Assembly (NCBI RefSeq): GCF_009857605.1
Contig: NZ_WWCT01000018.1
Span: 1 to 64,000, forward strand
Length of the DNA stretch: 64,000 nt
DNA from: Duganella levis
Lineage (GTDB): Bacteria > Pseudomonadota > Gammaproteobacteria > Burkholderiales > Burkholderiaceae_D
Direction: 5' to 3'
The notes under the pieces were generated by a model that was given only the letters and a program-made list of their open reading frames with translations, did no database searches and had not been told where the DNA came from. Below, piece by piece: positions 7,342 through 14,641 of this stretch (its first letter is position 1; each line of letters starts with the position of its first letter). A program made the translations under genes and the position numbers.

Positions 7342-8366
7342 TATTCGTCTAACATGCTGCGTAAATGGGTGCTCAGGTATTCGGCGAAACTGCCGTCCGG
7401 CTGACGCACGACAAAGCGCGCGGCCAGCCCTTGCAGTTCGGCCAGATGCAGGCCGTCGCGCCAGCCCAGCACGGTCAGCGCGGTGGACCAGGCATCGGCC
7501 GCCATGCACTGCGCGTGCACTACCGTGACGGAGGCCAGGTCGTTGGCGATCGGCATGCCACTGCGCGGATCGATGGTGTGGGAGTAGCGCTTGCCATCCA
7601 GTTCGAAATAACGGCGATAGTCGCCCGAGGTGGCGACCGCCAGCCCATGCAAGGCCAGCACCAGCTCGTCCGGCGCGGCTGCGCCCGGTGCAATGTCGGT
7701 GACCTGCTCCAGCATCACCCACCACGGCTGGCCGTCCGGCTTGACGCCGGCGCCGCGCAATTCGCCGCCCACCTCGACCAGGTGGTGCGCAAAGCCCTGT
7801 GTTTTCAGGTAGTAAGACAACCGGTCGACGCTGTAGCCCTTGGCCACAGCCGACAAGTCCAGTTGCACGCCGCCCGGCTGCCAAGCCTTGCGGCCATCGC
7901 GCTGCAAGCGCACCGGCCGCGCCGCCAACTGGCTGCGGGCGATGCTGATTTCATCGTTGGAAGGCGGCACAAAATCCGGCTGGTCGTAGCGTCCCCACGG
8001 GCCGAAGCCCCACAGGTTGACCAGCGTGCCGGCGGTCGGATCGTAGGCGCCGCCGGAAGCGCGCGCTACATCCATCGCGAAAGACAGTACGTCGAAAAAG
8101 GCCGGCGGCAACACGTGCCAGCTGTCGGCGGGGGCATGGTTGAAGCGGCCCAGGTCCGAATCGGTTTCCCAGTGGCTCATTTCAGCCACGATGGAATCGA
8201 GCTGCTGTTGCAGCCCGTCCTGCAAATTATCACAGGCAGCATCCGCCGCGGCCACCAGCCGCACCGACCAGCTGGTGCCCATGCTGCGGCCAGCGTAGTC
8301 GCGGATCACGCCGCCTGCTGGCGCCGGGTCATCGGAAACATCGTGTGGCAGAAGAACCCGGCGCAT
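7341..8366 (-). CDS. apbE: FAD:protein FMN transferase (ApbE)
   Basis: A 341-aa ApbE-family enzyme, which attaches FMN covalently to a Ser/Thr of partner proteins using FAD and Mg2+. Visible family motifs are MGTSWSVRL near the N-terminus, the substrate-binding region AVAKGYSVDRL, and the C-terminal TSGDYRRYF...YSHTIDPRSG and ADAWSTALTVLG blocks. Unusually, no hydrophobic signal peptide precedes the catalytic domain, although most ApbE proteins act outside the cytoplasm. The likely substrate is the DUF2271 protein of the same operon, which has the SGAT motif. The start is 7 bases after the DUF4198 stop, and its own stop overlaps the flavoreductase start. Confidence 0.93.
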   Translation of the reverse strand: MRRVLLPHDVSDDPAPAGGVIRDYAGRSMGTSWSVRLVAAADAACDNLQDGLQQQLDSIVAEMSHWETDSDLGRFNHAPADSWHVLPPAFFDVLSFAMDVARASGGAYDPTAGTLVNLWGFGPWGRYDQPDFVPPSNDEISIARSQLAARPVRLQRDGRKAWQPGGVQLDLSAVAKGYSVDRLSYYLKTQGFAHHLVEVGGELRGAGVKPDGQPWWVMLEQVTDIAPGAAAPDELVLALHGLAVATSGDYRRYFELDGKRYSHTIDPRSGMPIANDLASVTVVHAQCMAADAWSTALTVLGWRDGLHLAELQGLAARFVVRQPDGSFAEYLSTHLRSMLDE

Positions 8367-8373
8367 GCCTGCC

Positions 8374-9210
8374 TTATTCCGGCAGGATCTCGACCACGGC
8401 CGAGTAGCTGACGCGGCGCGGCGCCATCTGCGGCGGCTGGCCTTCGACGCGTTTGATTTCAGGCCAGCTGCTGCTGATCATGTATTGGCCGGCGGCCGGC
8501 AGCGTCAGCGTCAGTTCGCCCTTGTCGTTGGTGGTCTGGCGGATTTCGCCCAGCGTGCCGCGGAATTTGACGCCGCCCTGGAACAGGCTCACGCCCTGGT
8601 TGGCGGCCGGTTTGCCGTCCACCAGGAAGCGCCAGGTCACCTTGTCACCCGCGTGCAGCTCGGTTGGATTGGTGACTGGCACCATTTCCAGGCCCTTGCC
8701 GGTCGGCTTGAACACATTCATGTCCGGCTTGCCGGTGGAGACGAAGGTTTCCAAACGGGTTTCCTGACGCGAGATTTTCACCTCGGTGGCGTCGGCCGGC
8801 ACTTCCTTCGACAGCGTTTCCTCGGTGGCGCGGAAGCGCTTCATATTGCCTTCCTTGTCCTTGTAGCTGCCCATCACGGCGGCGTTGACCAGCGCGACTT
8901 TGTAGGTACCCGGCTTCGGCAGATTCAGGTCGAACGTGCTGCGCAGCTTGCCATTGTTGACGTTCTGCGGCTGCAATGCGCTGCCGTCCGGCGCGGTAAT
9001 GCTCAGGCCGTCCAGCTTCAGCGTGAAGTCGATGGTGAACAGGTTTTCGGCCACGGCGGCGTCAAACGTCACCCAGGCCGAACCATCACGCGCCGGTTCC
9101 ACTTCCGTGGTCGAGGCCAGGATGTACGGCTTGTGCGCCTGCGCATTCAGCGAGACGACGGACAGGCCAGCCAGCGCCAGTGCGATCAACGACTTATTCA
9201 TTTTCGACAT
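8374..9210 (-). CDS. DUF4198 domain-containing periplasmic protein
   Basis: A 278-aa secreted protein. The start at 9210 precedes a clear signal peptide ending LNAQA, with likely cleavage before HKPYILAS, so the mature chain would begin with histidine. The rest is the DUF4198 beta-rich fold, related to NikM-like periplasmic metal-binding components; a central region reads LHAGDKVTWRFLVDGKPA. The family is often found with PepSY, DUF2271 and ApbE genes in iron-responsive operons. The role is probably to bind metal or a chelate in the periplasm, which is inference. It sits 14 bases downstream of the DUF2271 gene. Confidence 0.85.
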   Translation of the reverse strand: MSKMNKSLIALALAGLSVVSLNAQAHKPYILASTTEVEPARDGSAWVTFDAAVAENLFTIDFTLKLDGLSITAPDGSALQPQNVNNGKLRSTFDLNLPKPGTYKVALVNAAVMGSYKDKEGNMKRFRATEETLSKEVPADATEVKISRQETRLETFVSTGKPDMNVFKPTGKGLEMVPVTNPTELHAGDKVTWRFLVDGKPAANQGVSLFQGGVKFRGTLGEIRQTTNDKGELTLTLPAAGQYMISSSWPEIKRVEGQPPQMAPRRVSYSAVVEILPE

Positions 9211-9224
9211 ATCCCCGTCCGTTC

Positions 9225-9734
9225 TTATGGTTTGACTTGCACAACTACCGCGCCGAGTTCTTCCTTGCCCTGGCCGTTCACGTTCTGTGCCGACTTCGGC
9301 GGCCACTGCAGCGGCACCTTGACCACTTCACGGCCACCGGCTTCGCGCGCCGCTTCCACCATCACGGTGTACTGGCCGGCTGGCAGCTTGTCCAGCGCGC
9401 CTTTCGGAGCATTCAGCGTGAATTCGCCTGGCGCCTTGGTCGCGCCCGACACGCCATCCAGCGGCATCGTCAGTTCACGGCCGGTCTTGCGCCACCACGA
9501 ACGCATGTCCTTCAGCCACTTGGTGCCGGCGTTGTCCTTTTTCTTGGTGTCGTACAGCACGGCCAGGTTGGCCACCACTTGCTGGTCGGCGTTTTCCACC
9601 CACGCAGCGATGTAAGGACGATGGTATTCCGCCACGTTCAACTGCGGTACGTCGAGTTTGAGGGCCAGATCGGCGGCCATGGCCGAAGCACTGGCGAGTG
9701 GCAGACTAAGCGCGATGGAGTAGCGTAATTTCAT
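9225..9734 (-). CDS. DUF2271 periplasmic protein carrying an ApbE flavinylation motif
   Basis: A 169-aa secreted protein with signal peptide MKLRYSIALSLPLASASAMA. The DUF2271 domain has LNVAEYHRPYIAAWVENAD, a Trp-rich segment, and, at residues 93-99 (bases 9438-9458), DGVSGAT, which matches the D-x-x-S/T-G-A-T target sequence of ApbE; T99 would carry the FMN. The next gene but one downstream is apbE. It probably acts as the extracytoplasmic flavin carrier that receives electrons from the PepSY membrane protein. The start at 9734 was chosen for its signal peptide; the frame upstream overlaps the PepSY gene and is not coding. Confidence 0.88.
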   Translation of the reverse strand: MKLRYSIALSLPLASASAMAADLALKLDVPQLNVAEYHRPYIAAWVENADQQVVANLAVLYDTKKKDNAGTKWLKDMRSWWRKTGRELTMPLDGVSGATKAPGEFTLNAPKGALDKLPAGQYTVMVEAAREAGGREVVKVPLQWPPKSAQNVNGQGKEELGAVVVQVKP

Positions 9735-9751
9735 GGAAGTCCTGTCGTGGA

Positions 9752-10399
9752 TTAATGGATAAACAGCAGTGCAATTACTATGGGAATCAACACGCCCAGG
9801 CCTACCATCGGCCAGGTGAACGGACGATTCGCCGCATGGAACTTCAAAATCAATAAACCGGTGATGCAGAAAACCAGGCACAGCACGGCGAAGATGTCGA
9901 TGAACCAGTTCCACGCCGGGCCGGTGTTGCGGCCCTTGTGGACATCGTTCAACCAGGAGATCCAGCCGCGGTCGGTGTTTTCGAATTCGGTCGCGCCGTC
10001 TTCCAGGCCGATGCGCACCCAAGCGTCGCCGCCGGCTTTCGGCATCGCCAGATAGACTTCGTCGGTGGCCCACTCGGCGTTGCGGCCGCCCGGCTGCACC
10101 TTGAAGGTATCCTTCAGCCATTGCTCAACCGGCGCCGGCAGCGGCTCCTTGGCGCCGTCGTGTTGCTCGGCATAGCTGCGCAGCTGGGTCGTCAGCGGCG
10201 CCGGCAGCTGCGCCTGCTGGCGGGTGATGGCCGGTTTGGCCTCGATCTGCGACGCGTGGTTCAGCGTGATGCCGGTGACCGAAAACAGGAACATGCAGAG
10301 CAGGCACATGGCCGAACTGATCCAATGCCACTGGTGCAACTGCTTCAGCCAGACGGCGCGGCTGGCATTGCGGGCGGAACTGGCGCCTTGTACGCTCAC
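9752..10399 (-). CDS. PepSY-associated transmembrane protein
   Basis: A 215-aa inner-membrane protein, the first gene of the iron-responsive redox operon. Membrane helices lie at about 25-46 (WISSAMCLLCMFLFSVTG), about 165-190 (FIDIFAVLCLVFCITGLLIL) and the C-terminus (LGVLIPIVIALLFI). The periplasmic part between the first two is PepSY-like. Histidines flank the helices (LHQWHW, LNH, KFH) and could ligate haem, as proposed for iron-reductase PepSY proteins. I chose the GTG at 10397-10399 because GAGGGA lies 6 bases upstream. The in-frame ATG at 10423 directly abuts the Fur box and has no room for a ribosome site. Confidence 0.87.
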   Translation of the reverse strand: MSVQGASSARNASRAVWLKQLHQWHWISSAMCLLCMFLFSVTGITLNHASQIEAKPAITRQQAQLPAPLTTQLRSYAEQHDGAKEPLPAPVEQWLKDTFKVQPGGRNAEWATDEVYLAMPKAGGDAWVRIGLEDGATEFENTDRGWISWLNDVHKGRNTGPAWNWFIDIFAVLCLVFCITGLLILKFHAANRPFTWPMVGLGVLIPIVIALLFIH

Positions 10400-10423
10400 G
10401 TGAATTCCCTCGACGAAAAACAT

Positions 10424-10444
10424 AAATGATAATGATTATCATTT
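10424..10444. promoter_or_regulatory. Near-consensus Fur box controlling the PepSY redox operon
   Basis: AAATGATAATGATTATCATTT is a perfect 21-bp palindrome around base 10434 and contains the exact 7-1-7 Fur core TGATAAT-G-ATTATCA. It lies 25 bases upstream of the GTG start of the PepSY gene on the minus strand, so Fur binding should block that promoter when iron is plentiful. The divergent stress-protein gene starts 107 bases away and may or may not share the control. Confidence 0.92.
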
Positions 10445-10550
10445 GACTGGTCAAGCCGATTGTGTATCTGCTATGTAAAGTTGCGCACATTGTGCGGGCG
10501 GCAAGCGGGTTAAGGTGAAGGCAACGACACCTTTATCATGGAGGCGCATC

Positions 10551-11048
10551 ATGCCGCTCTATTCGCAGGAACAAATCAACACCATCGCCGCCAAGATCAA
10601 GCATGTGAAGTTCGGCATGTTCACCACGGTGGATGGCGATAACGTGCTGAGCAGCCGTCCGCTGACCACGCAGCAGATCGATAACGAGGGCAATATGTGG
10701 TTCTTCACCTCGGACGAGGCGGCGTTCACGCACGATCTGGCGCAGCATCCGGAGGTGAATGTGAGTTTTTCCAATCCGGACGAGCAGTTATACCTGTCGG
10801 TGACCGGGCAGGCGTATCTGTTGAAGGACCGGGCCAAGGCGCGGGAATTGTGGAGCCCGCTGGTGCGGGCGTGGTTCCCCGGCGGTCTGGATGACCCGCA
10901 TCTGGCCATGATACGGGTCCGCATCCAGACCGCCGAGTACTGGGACGCCAGCGCCAGCAAGATGAAGCAGCTGGTGCAGCTAGCCAAAGCGGCCGTCACC
11001 GGCCGCGCGGCGGTGGATATGGGCAAGCATTACACGATCTGTTTATAA
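10551..11048 (+). CDS. Pyridoxamine 5'-phosphate oxidase-like general stress protein
   Basis: A 165-aa flavin-binding split-barrel protein of the general stress protein 26 group. The conserved segments are FGMFTTVDGDNVLSSRPLT, MWFFTSDEAAFTHDL, VNVSFSNPDEQLYLSVTG and a C-terminal YWDASASKMKQL. Members bind FMN, FAD or F420 and are induced by stress; a defined substrate is not known. The start at 10551 has GGAGG at 10540-10544; the reading frame also extends upstream without an RBS. It is divergent from the Fur-controlled PepSY operon and probably a single-gene unit. Confidence 0.88.
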   Translation: MPLYSQEQINTIAAKIKHVKFGMFTTVDGDNVLSSRPLTTQQIDNEGNMWFFTSDEAAFTHDLAQHPEVNVSFSNPDEQLYLSVTGQAYLLKDRAKARELWSPLVRAWFPGGLDDPHLAMIRVRIQTAEYWDASASKMKQLVQLAKAAVTGRAAVDMGKHYTICL

Positions 11049-11070
11049 GCACGCGCGGTTCGGCGGCACG

Positions 11071-11391
11071 CTATTTCGACCGGCTGCCGCCCCGCCCGCC
11101 CTTGCTGTTATCCTGTTCCACATCCTCCCCCTCCTCTTCCTCCTCATCGGGTTTGGCGCTGCCCTTGTTGCCCGGGTTCGCGCTCTGCTTGCTGCGTCCC
11201 GGATCATTTTTGTGACTCATCGCGCCGGCCTTGCGCGCCTCCTCCGATGTGAACTCATGCGCCGTGCCTTTTTCATGCGCGGCGCGACCGCCTTCGGCAG
11301 CGATTTCGCGCTGCTGTTCCGGGTCCATGGAAGCGAACCCGCGTTTGCTGGTGTTATCGCTCTGTTTGTTACCTTTGTCATTGGTTGCCAT
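11071..11391 (-). CDS. KGG-repeat stress-induced protein
   Basis: A 106-aa highly charged, low-complexity protein with two Con-10/YciG-type KGG motifs: KRGFASMDPEQQREIAAEGG and, more diverged, HEFTSEEARKAGAMSH. A C-terminal acidic run of Glu and a Gly/Arg/Ser tail follow. Proteins with these repeats are induced in stationary phase and under desiccation or osmotic stress, and are probably disordered protectants. The ATG at 11391 is preceded by AGGAG. Two TGTAGGA elements lie about 75-105 bases upstream in its promoter region. It is convergent with the general stress protein gene. Confidence 0.85.
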   Translation of the reverse strand: MATNDKGNKQSDNTSKRGFASMDPEQQREIAAEGGRAAHEKGTAHEFTSEEARKAGAMSHKNDPGRSKQSANPGNKGSAKPDEEEEEGEDVEQDNSKGGRGGSRSK

Positions 11392-11464
11392 GATTATCTC
11401 CTGAGATAAAACTCCTGCATGCAGCACAGGAGCAGTCATCCTAGTTCACGGCCATATCACGCGA

Positions 11465-11494
11465 TGTAGGACGCCGACAATTGCCGATGTAGGA
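11465..11494. promoter_or_regulatory. Paired TGTAGGA elements upstream of the KGG gene
   Basis: Two direct copies of gaTGTAGGA sit at 11465-11471 and 11488-11494, spaced 23 bases apart, in the 113-bp gap between pdeM and the KGG-protein gene. The same heptamer forms the palindrome at 2744-2761. It may be a shared regulator site; this rests on pattern only. Confidence 0.3.
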
Positions 11495-11504
11495 GCGTTC
11501 CGCA

Positions 11505-12146
11505 TCAAGGAATCGGCAACACCGCCTCGCCGCTGCTGACGTACATGCGCTCGTCCGGCTGCGCAATCACCGGATGGCCGCCGGTGAACGCGCCAAACGA
11601 CGGCAACACCATGCGCTGCGGCCCCACCAGAAAACACGGCAGCAATAACGACTCCCAGCCCGAGCGCAGCCGGTACACCGGATGCACATGCCCCGCCAGC
11701 ACATACGACGGCACCAGCACATCCGGGTGATGGCAAAACGCGAACGGCCCGATCACATGCGGTTCGTCCACCATCTCAATCTCCAGTTCCTCCGGCGGAT
11801 CGCCCGCATGGGCATCGTGGTTGCCGCGTACCACCGTCAAGCGCAATTCGGGATGGCGCTGGCGCCAGGCCAGCATCGCCGCCAGCGTGGCCGGCGCGTG
11901 GGCCGCGCGCGCATGCAGGAAGTCGCCGAGGAACATGACGTGGCGCACGTCGTACTGCGCCAGCAGCGCATCCAGCCCCAGCAGATTGGCGCTGGTGGTG
12001 CCAGCCGGCACCGGCACGCCCAGCGCGCGGAACGAGGCCGCTTTGCCGAAGTGAATGTCGGCGATGATCAGCATGCCCTCGCGCGGCCAATAGGCGGCCT
12101 TTTGCGGTAACAGCAGCAGTCGTTCAGTGGCCAGGGTCAGCATCAT
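11505..12146 (-). CDS. pdeM: Ligase-associated DNA damage response phosphoesterase PdeM
   Basis: A 213-aa calcineurin-like metallophosphoesterase. The metal-binding motifs are all present in order: IIADIHFGK (DxH), FLGDFLHA (GD), VVRGNHDAH (GNHD), CHHPD and AGHVHPVY (GHxH). In this four-gene cluster PdeM acts with a ligase, an Lhr-type helicase and an MBL exonuclease in nucleic acid repair; homologues of the cluster have been studied biochemically in Pseudomonas. Its ATG overlaps the helicase stop (ATGA). It is the last gene of the operon. A second in-frame ATG follows immediately. Confidence 0.92.
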   Translation of the reverse strand: MMLTLATERLLLLPQKAAYWPREGMLIIADIHFGKAASFRALGVPVPAGTTSANLLGLDALLAQYDVRHVMFLGDFLHARAAHAPATLAAMLAWRQRHPELRLTVVRGNHDAHAGDPPEELEIEMVDEPHVIGPFAFCHHPDVLVPSYVLAGHVHPVYRLRSGWESLLLPCFLVGPQRMVLPSFGAFTGGHPVIAQPDERMYVSSGEAVLPIP

Positions 12147-14641
12147 GGTCCGGCAGCCTTTTCCAGTTCGCGCACCAGGCGGGCTACGCGGTCCGACAGT
12201 TTTTCTGTAGACAGTTTTTCACGGAAACGCTCGACCATCAAGGCGAACCCGAACGGTGTGGCGCGTTTGATCGCATGGAAACGCACTGCGCGCGCCTGCA
12301 ATTCCAGCAGCGTGGCGCGCAGGCGGCCCAGTTCCAGTTCCTGCTCCAATACTTCGCGCTGGGCCTGTGTCAGCAACAGGTTGCCGGCGTCATGCTGGCT
12401 GAATACCGCAAAGAACAAGGACGACGACGCCTGCAACTGGCGCGCACTCTTGCCCTGCCCCGGATAGCCCTGGAACACCAGCCCGGCAATGCGGGCGATT
12501 TCGCGGAAGCGGCGTTGCGACATTTCGGTGGCGTTCAGGCTGGCCAGCACGTCTTCCAGCAGATGGTCGGTGCTAAATAGGCTGACATCGGCGCCGTGGA
12601 CGGCGTCCAGCAGCGGCGCCCATTCCAGTTCCTGCGCAGACAGCAACTCGAAGCCGTAGTCGTTGACGGCAATCGAAAACGTCACCGGCGTCATGCGGCC
12701 GACGCGGTAAGCCAGCAACGACGCCAGCCCGACGTGCACCGAGCGCCCGGCAAACGGAAACATGAACAGATGACGGCCCTCGCGGCTGTGCATGGTTTCG
12801 ATGACGGTGGCGTCCGGCGTCGGCAGCGACGACCAGCGCTGCTGGATCTCCAGCAAGGGCTTGAGCGCCTGCATTTCCGGCCCTTCGTAGCGGTCCAGCG
12901 TGGCGAGCCGCAATTGCTCCAGCGCCGCATGCGCCAGCTCGGACGACATCGGCATGCGGCCGCCCTGCCAGCGTGGCACCGCCCCCTTGGCGCCGGTGGC
13001 GCGGCGCACGTAGGCGGTCATTTCGTGCAGCCGGACAAATTCCAGGATGCGGCCGGCGAACAGGAAATGGTCGCCCTTGCGCAAGCGTGCAATGAACGAT
13101 TCCTCCACGCTGCCCAACCGGCCGCCGCTGACGTATTTCACCTGCAACGACGAATCGGAAACGATGGTGCCGATGCTCATGCGATGCCGTCGGCCAATCG
13201 CGGCGTCGGGCACGCGGTAGACGCCCTGCTCATCCGGCAGCACGCGGCGGTATTCGGGGTACGCTATCAAGGTCTGGCCGCCGCGCGCGACGAAGTCCAG
13301 CGCCCATTGCCACTCGTCGTCGCTCAGGTGGCGAAATGACCAGGCGGTGCGTACTTCGGCCAGCAACTCGTCAGGGCGGAAGCCGCCGCCCAGCGCGATC
13401 GTCACCAGATGCTGCACCAGCACGTCCAGCGGCTTGTCCGGCACCGGCCGCGCTTCGATGTCGCGCGCGGCGACGGCGTGGATGGCGCCGGCCGCTTCCA
13501 GCAATTCCATGCTTTGCGTCGGCACCAGCGTCAGGCGCGAGATGCGGCCCGGCGCGTGGCCGCTGCGGCCGGCGCGCTGCAACAGCCGGGCGATACCTTT
13601 GGCGCTGCCGATTTGCAGCACGCGCTCCACCGGCAAAAAATCGACGCCGAGGTCAAGGCTGGAGGTGCACACCACGGCTTTCAGCTGGCCCTGTTTGAGC
13701 CCCTGCTCCACCCACTCGCGCACCTCCTTGTCCAGCGAACCGTGATGCAGCGCGATCAAGCCAGCCCAGTCGGGACGCGCGTCCAGCATGTGCTGATACC
13801 ACAGCTCGGCATGCGAGCGGGTGTTGGTGAAAACCAGCGTGGTGGACGCCTGCTCGATTTCGCGTATCACAGGCCGCAACATCTGCACGCCCAGATGGCC
13901 ACCCCAAGGGAAGCGCGACGGATTTTCAGGAATCAGCGTATCCACCAGCAGCTCTTTGCTGACATGGCCTTCGATGATGACGCCTTCCGGCATGAGCACA
14001 TCGCGCGCGCGTTCCAGATTGCCCAGCGTGGCCGACAAGCCCCACACCAGCAGCGACGGATTCCACCGCCGCAAGCGCGCCAGTGCCAGCTGGGTCTGCA
14101 CGCCACGCTTGTTGCCCATCAGCTCGTGCCATTCATCAATGATGATCATTTGCAGCTGCTTGAAGCGGTCGGCGGCGTCCGGGTGGCTGAGCAGCAGCGT
14201 CAGGCTTTCCGGCGTGGTGATCAGGGCGTCGGGCAGGCGCTTGTTCTGGCGCGCGCGTTGCGCGGAACTCGTGTCGCCGGTGCGGGCCTCCACTTGCCAG
14301 TCCGGCGCGGCCTCCTGCAACGCACGCAAGGTGTCGGCGGCCAGCGCCCGCATCGGCGTGATCCACAATACGCGCAAGCCGGTCTTTACCACGCTGCGCG
14401 CTGTGTCGCCGGCATCAGCAGGCATACGGCGCGTGCGGGAACGCAAGGCGTTGGAGCGGCCAAGCAAGCGCTCGCCATAACCGGCGCGCTGCAAGGCGGC
14501 GAACCAGACGGCATAGGTCTTGCCGGAGCCGGTGGTGGCGTGCAGCAGGCCAGAGCGGCCTTCGGCGGCTGCGTCCCACACGGCGCGCTGGAACGGGAAC
14601 ACCGTCCAGCCGCGCGCGGCGAACCAGGCCTCCGCCTTCAT
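12143..14641 (-). CDS. Ligase-associated DEXH-box helicase (Lhr-core type)
   Basis: An 832-aa superfamily 2 helicase. Motifs in order: Walker A in LLHATTGSGKTYAVW, DEWH in MIIIDEWHELMGNKRG, SAT in WGLSATLG, the second RecA domain with TLVFTNTRSHAEL, and motif VI in LLQRAGRSGHAPGR. A winged-helix and Lhr-type beta-barrel C-terminal region follows. It is an Lhr-core protein without the long C-terminal extension of full Lhr. It should translocate 3' to 5' on single-stranded DNA with ATP. Its start overlaps the ligase stop by ATGA, and its stop overlaps the pdeM start, so translation of the operon is coupled throughout. Confidence 0.93.
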   Translation of the reverse strand: MKAEAWFAARGWTVFPFQRAVWDAAAEGRSGLLHATTGSGKTYAVWFAALQRAGYGERLLGRSNALRSRTRRMPADAGDTARSVVKTGLRVLWITPMRALAADTLRALQEAAPDWQVEARTGDTSSAQRARQNKRLPDALITTPESLTLLLSHPDAADRFKQLQMIIIDEWHELMGNKRGVQTQLALARLRRWNPSLLVWGLSATLGNLERARDVLMPEGVIIEGHVSKELLVDTLIPENPSRFPWGGHLGVQMLRPVIREIEQASTTLVFTNTRSHAELWYQHMLDARPDWAGLIALHHGSLDKEVREWVEQGLKQGQLKAVVCTSSLDLGVDFLPVERVLQIGSAKGIARLLQRAGRSGHAPGRISRLTLVPTQSMELLEAAGAIHAVAARDIEARPVPDKPLDVLVQHLVTIALGGGFRPDELLAEVRTAWSFRHLSDDEWQWALDFVARGGQTLIAYPEYRRVLPDEQGVYRVPDAAIGRRHRMSIGTIVSDSSLQVKYVSGGRLGSVEESFIARLRKGDHFLFAGRILEFVRLHEMTAYVRRATGAKGAVPRWQGGRMPMSSELAHAALEQLRLATLDRYEGPEMQALKPLLEIQQRWSSLPTPDATVIETMHSREGRHLFMFPFAGRSVHVGLASLLAYRVGRMTPVTFSIAVNDYGFELLSAQELEWAPLLDAVHGADVSLFSTDHLLEDVLASLNATEMSQRRFREIARIAGLVFQGYPGQGKSARQLQASSSLFFAVFSQHDAGNLLLTQAQREVLEQELELGRLRATLLELQARAVRFHAIKRATPFGFALMVERFREKLSTEKLSDRVARLVRELEKAAGP

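Noticed and set aside
7342..7884. N-terminal extension of the flavoreductase frame
   Set aside because: It lies wholly within apbE in another frame; the ATG at 7341 with TAATG coupling and a membrane anchor is the better start.
10423..10424. ATG at 10421-10423 as the PepSY start
   Set aside because: It touches the Fur palindrome and leaves no room for a leader or Shine-Dalgarno; the GTG at 10399 has GAGGGA at the right distance.
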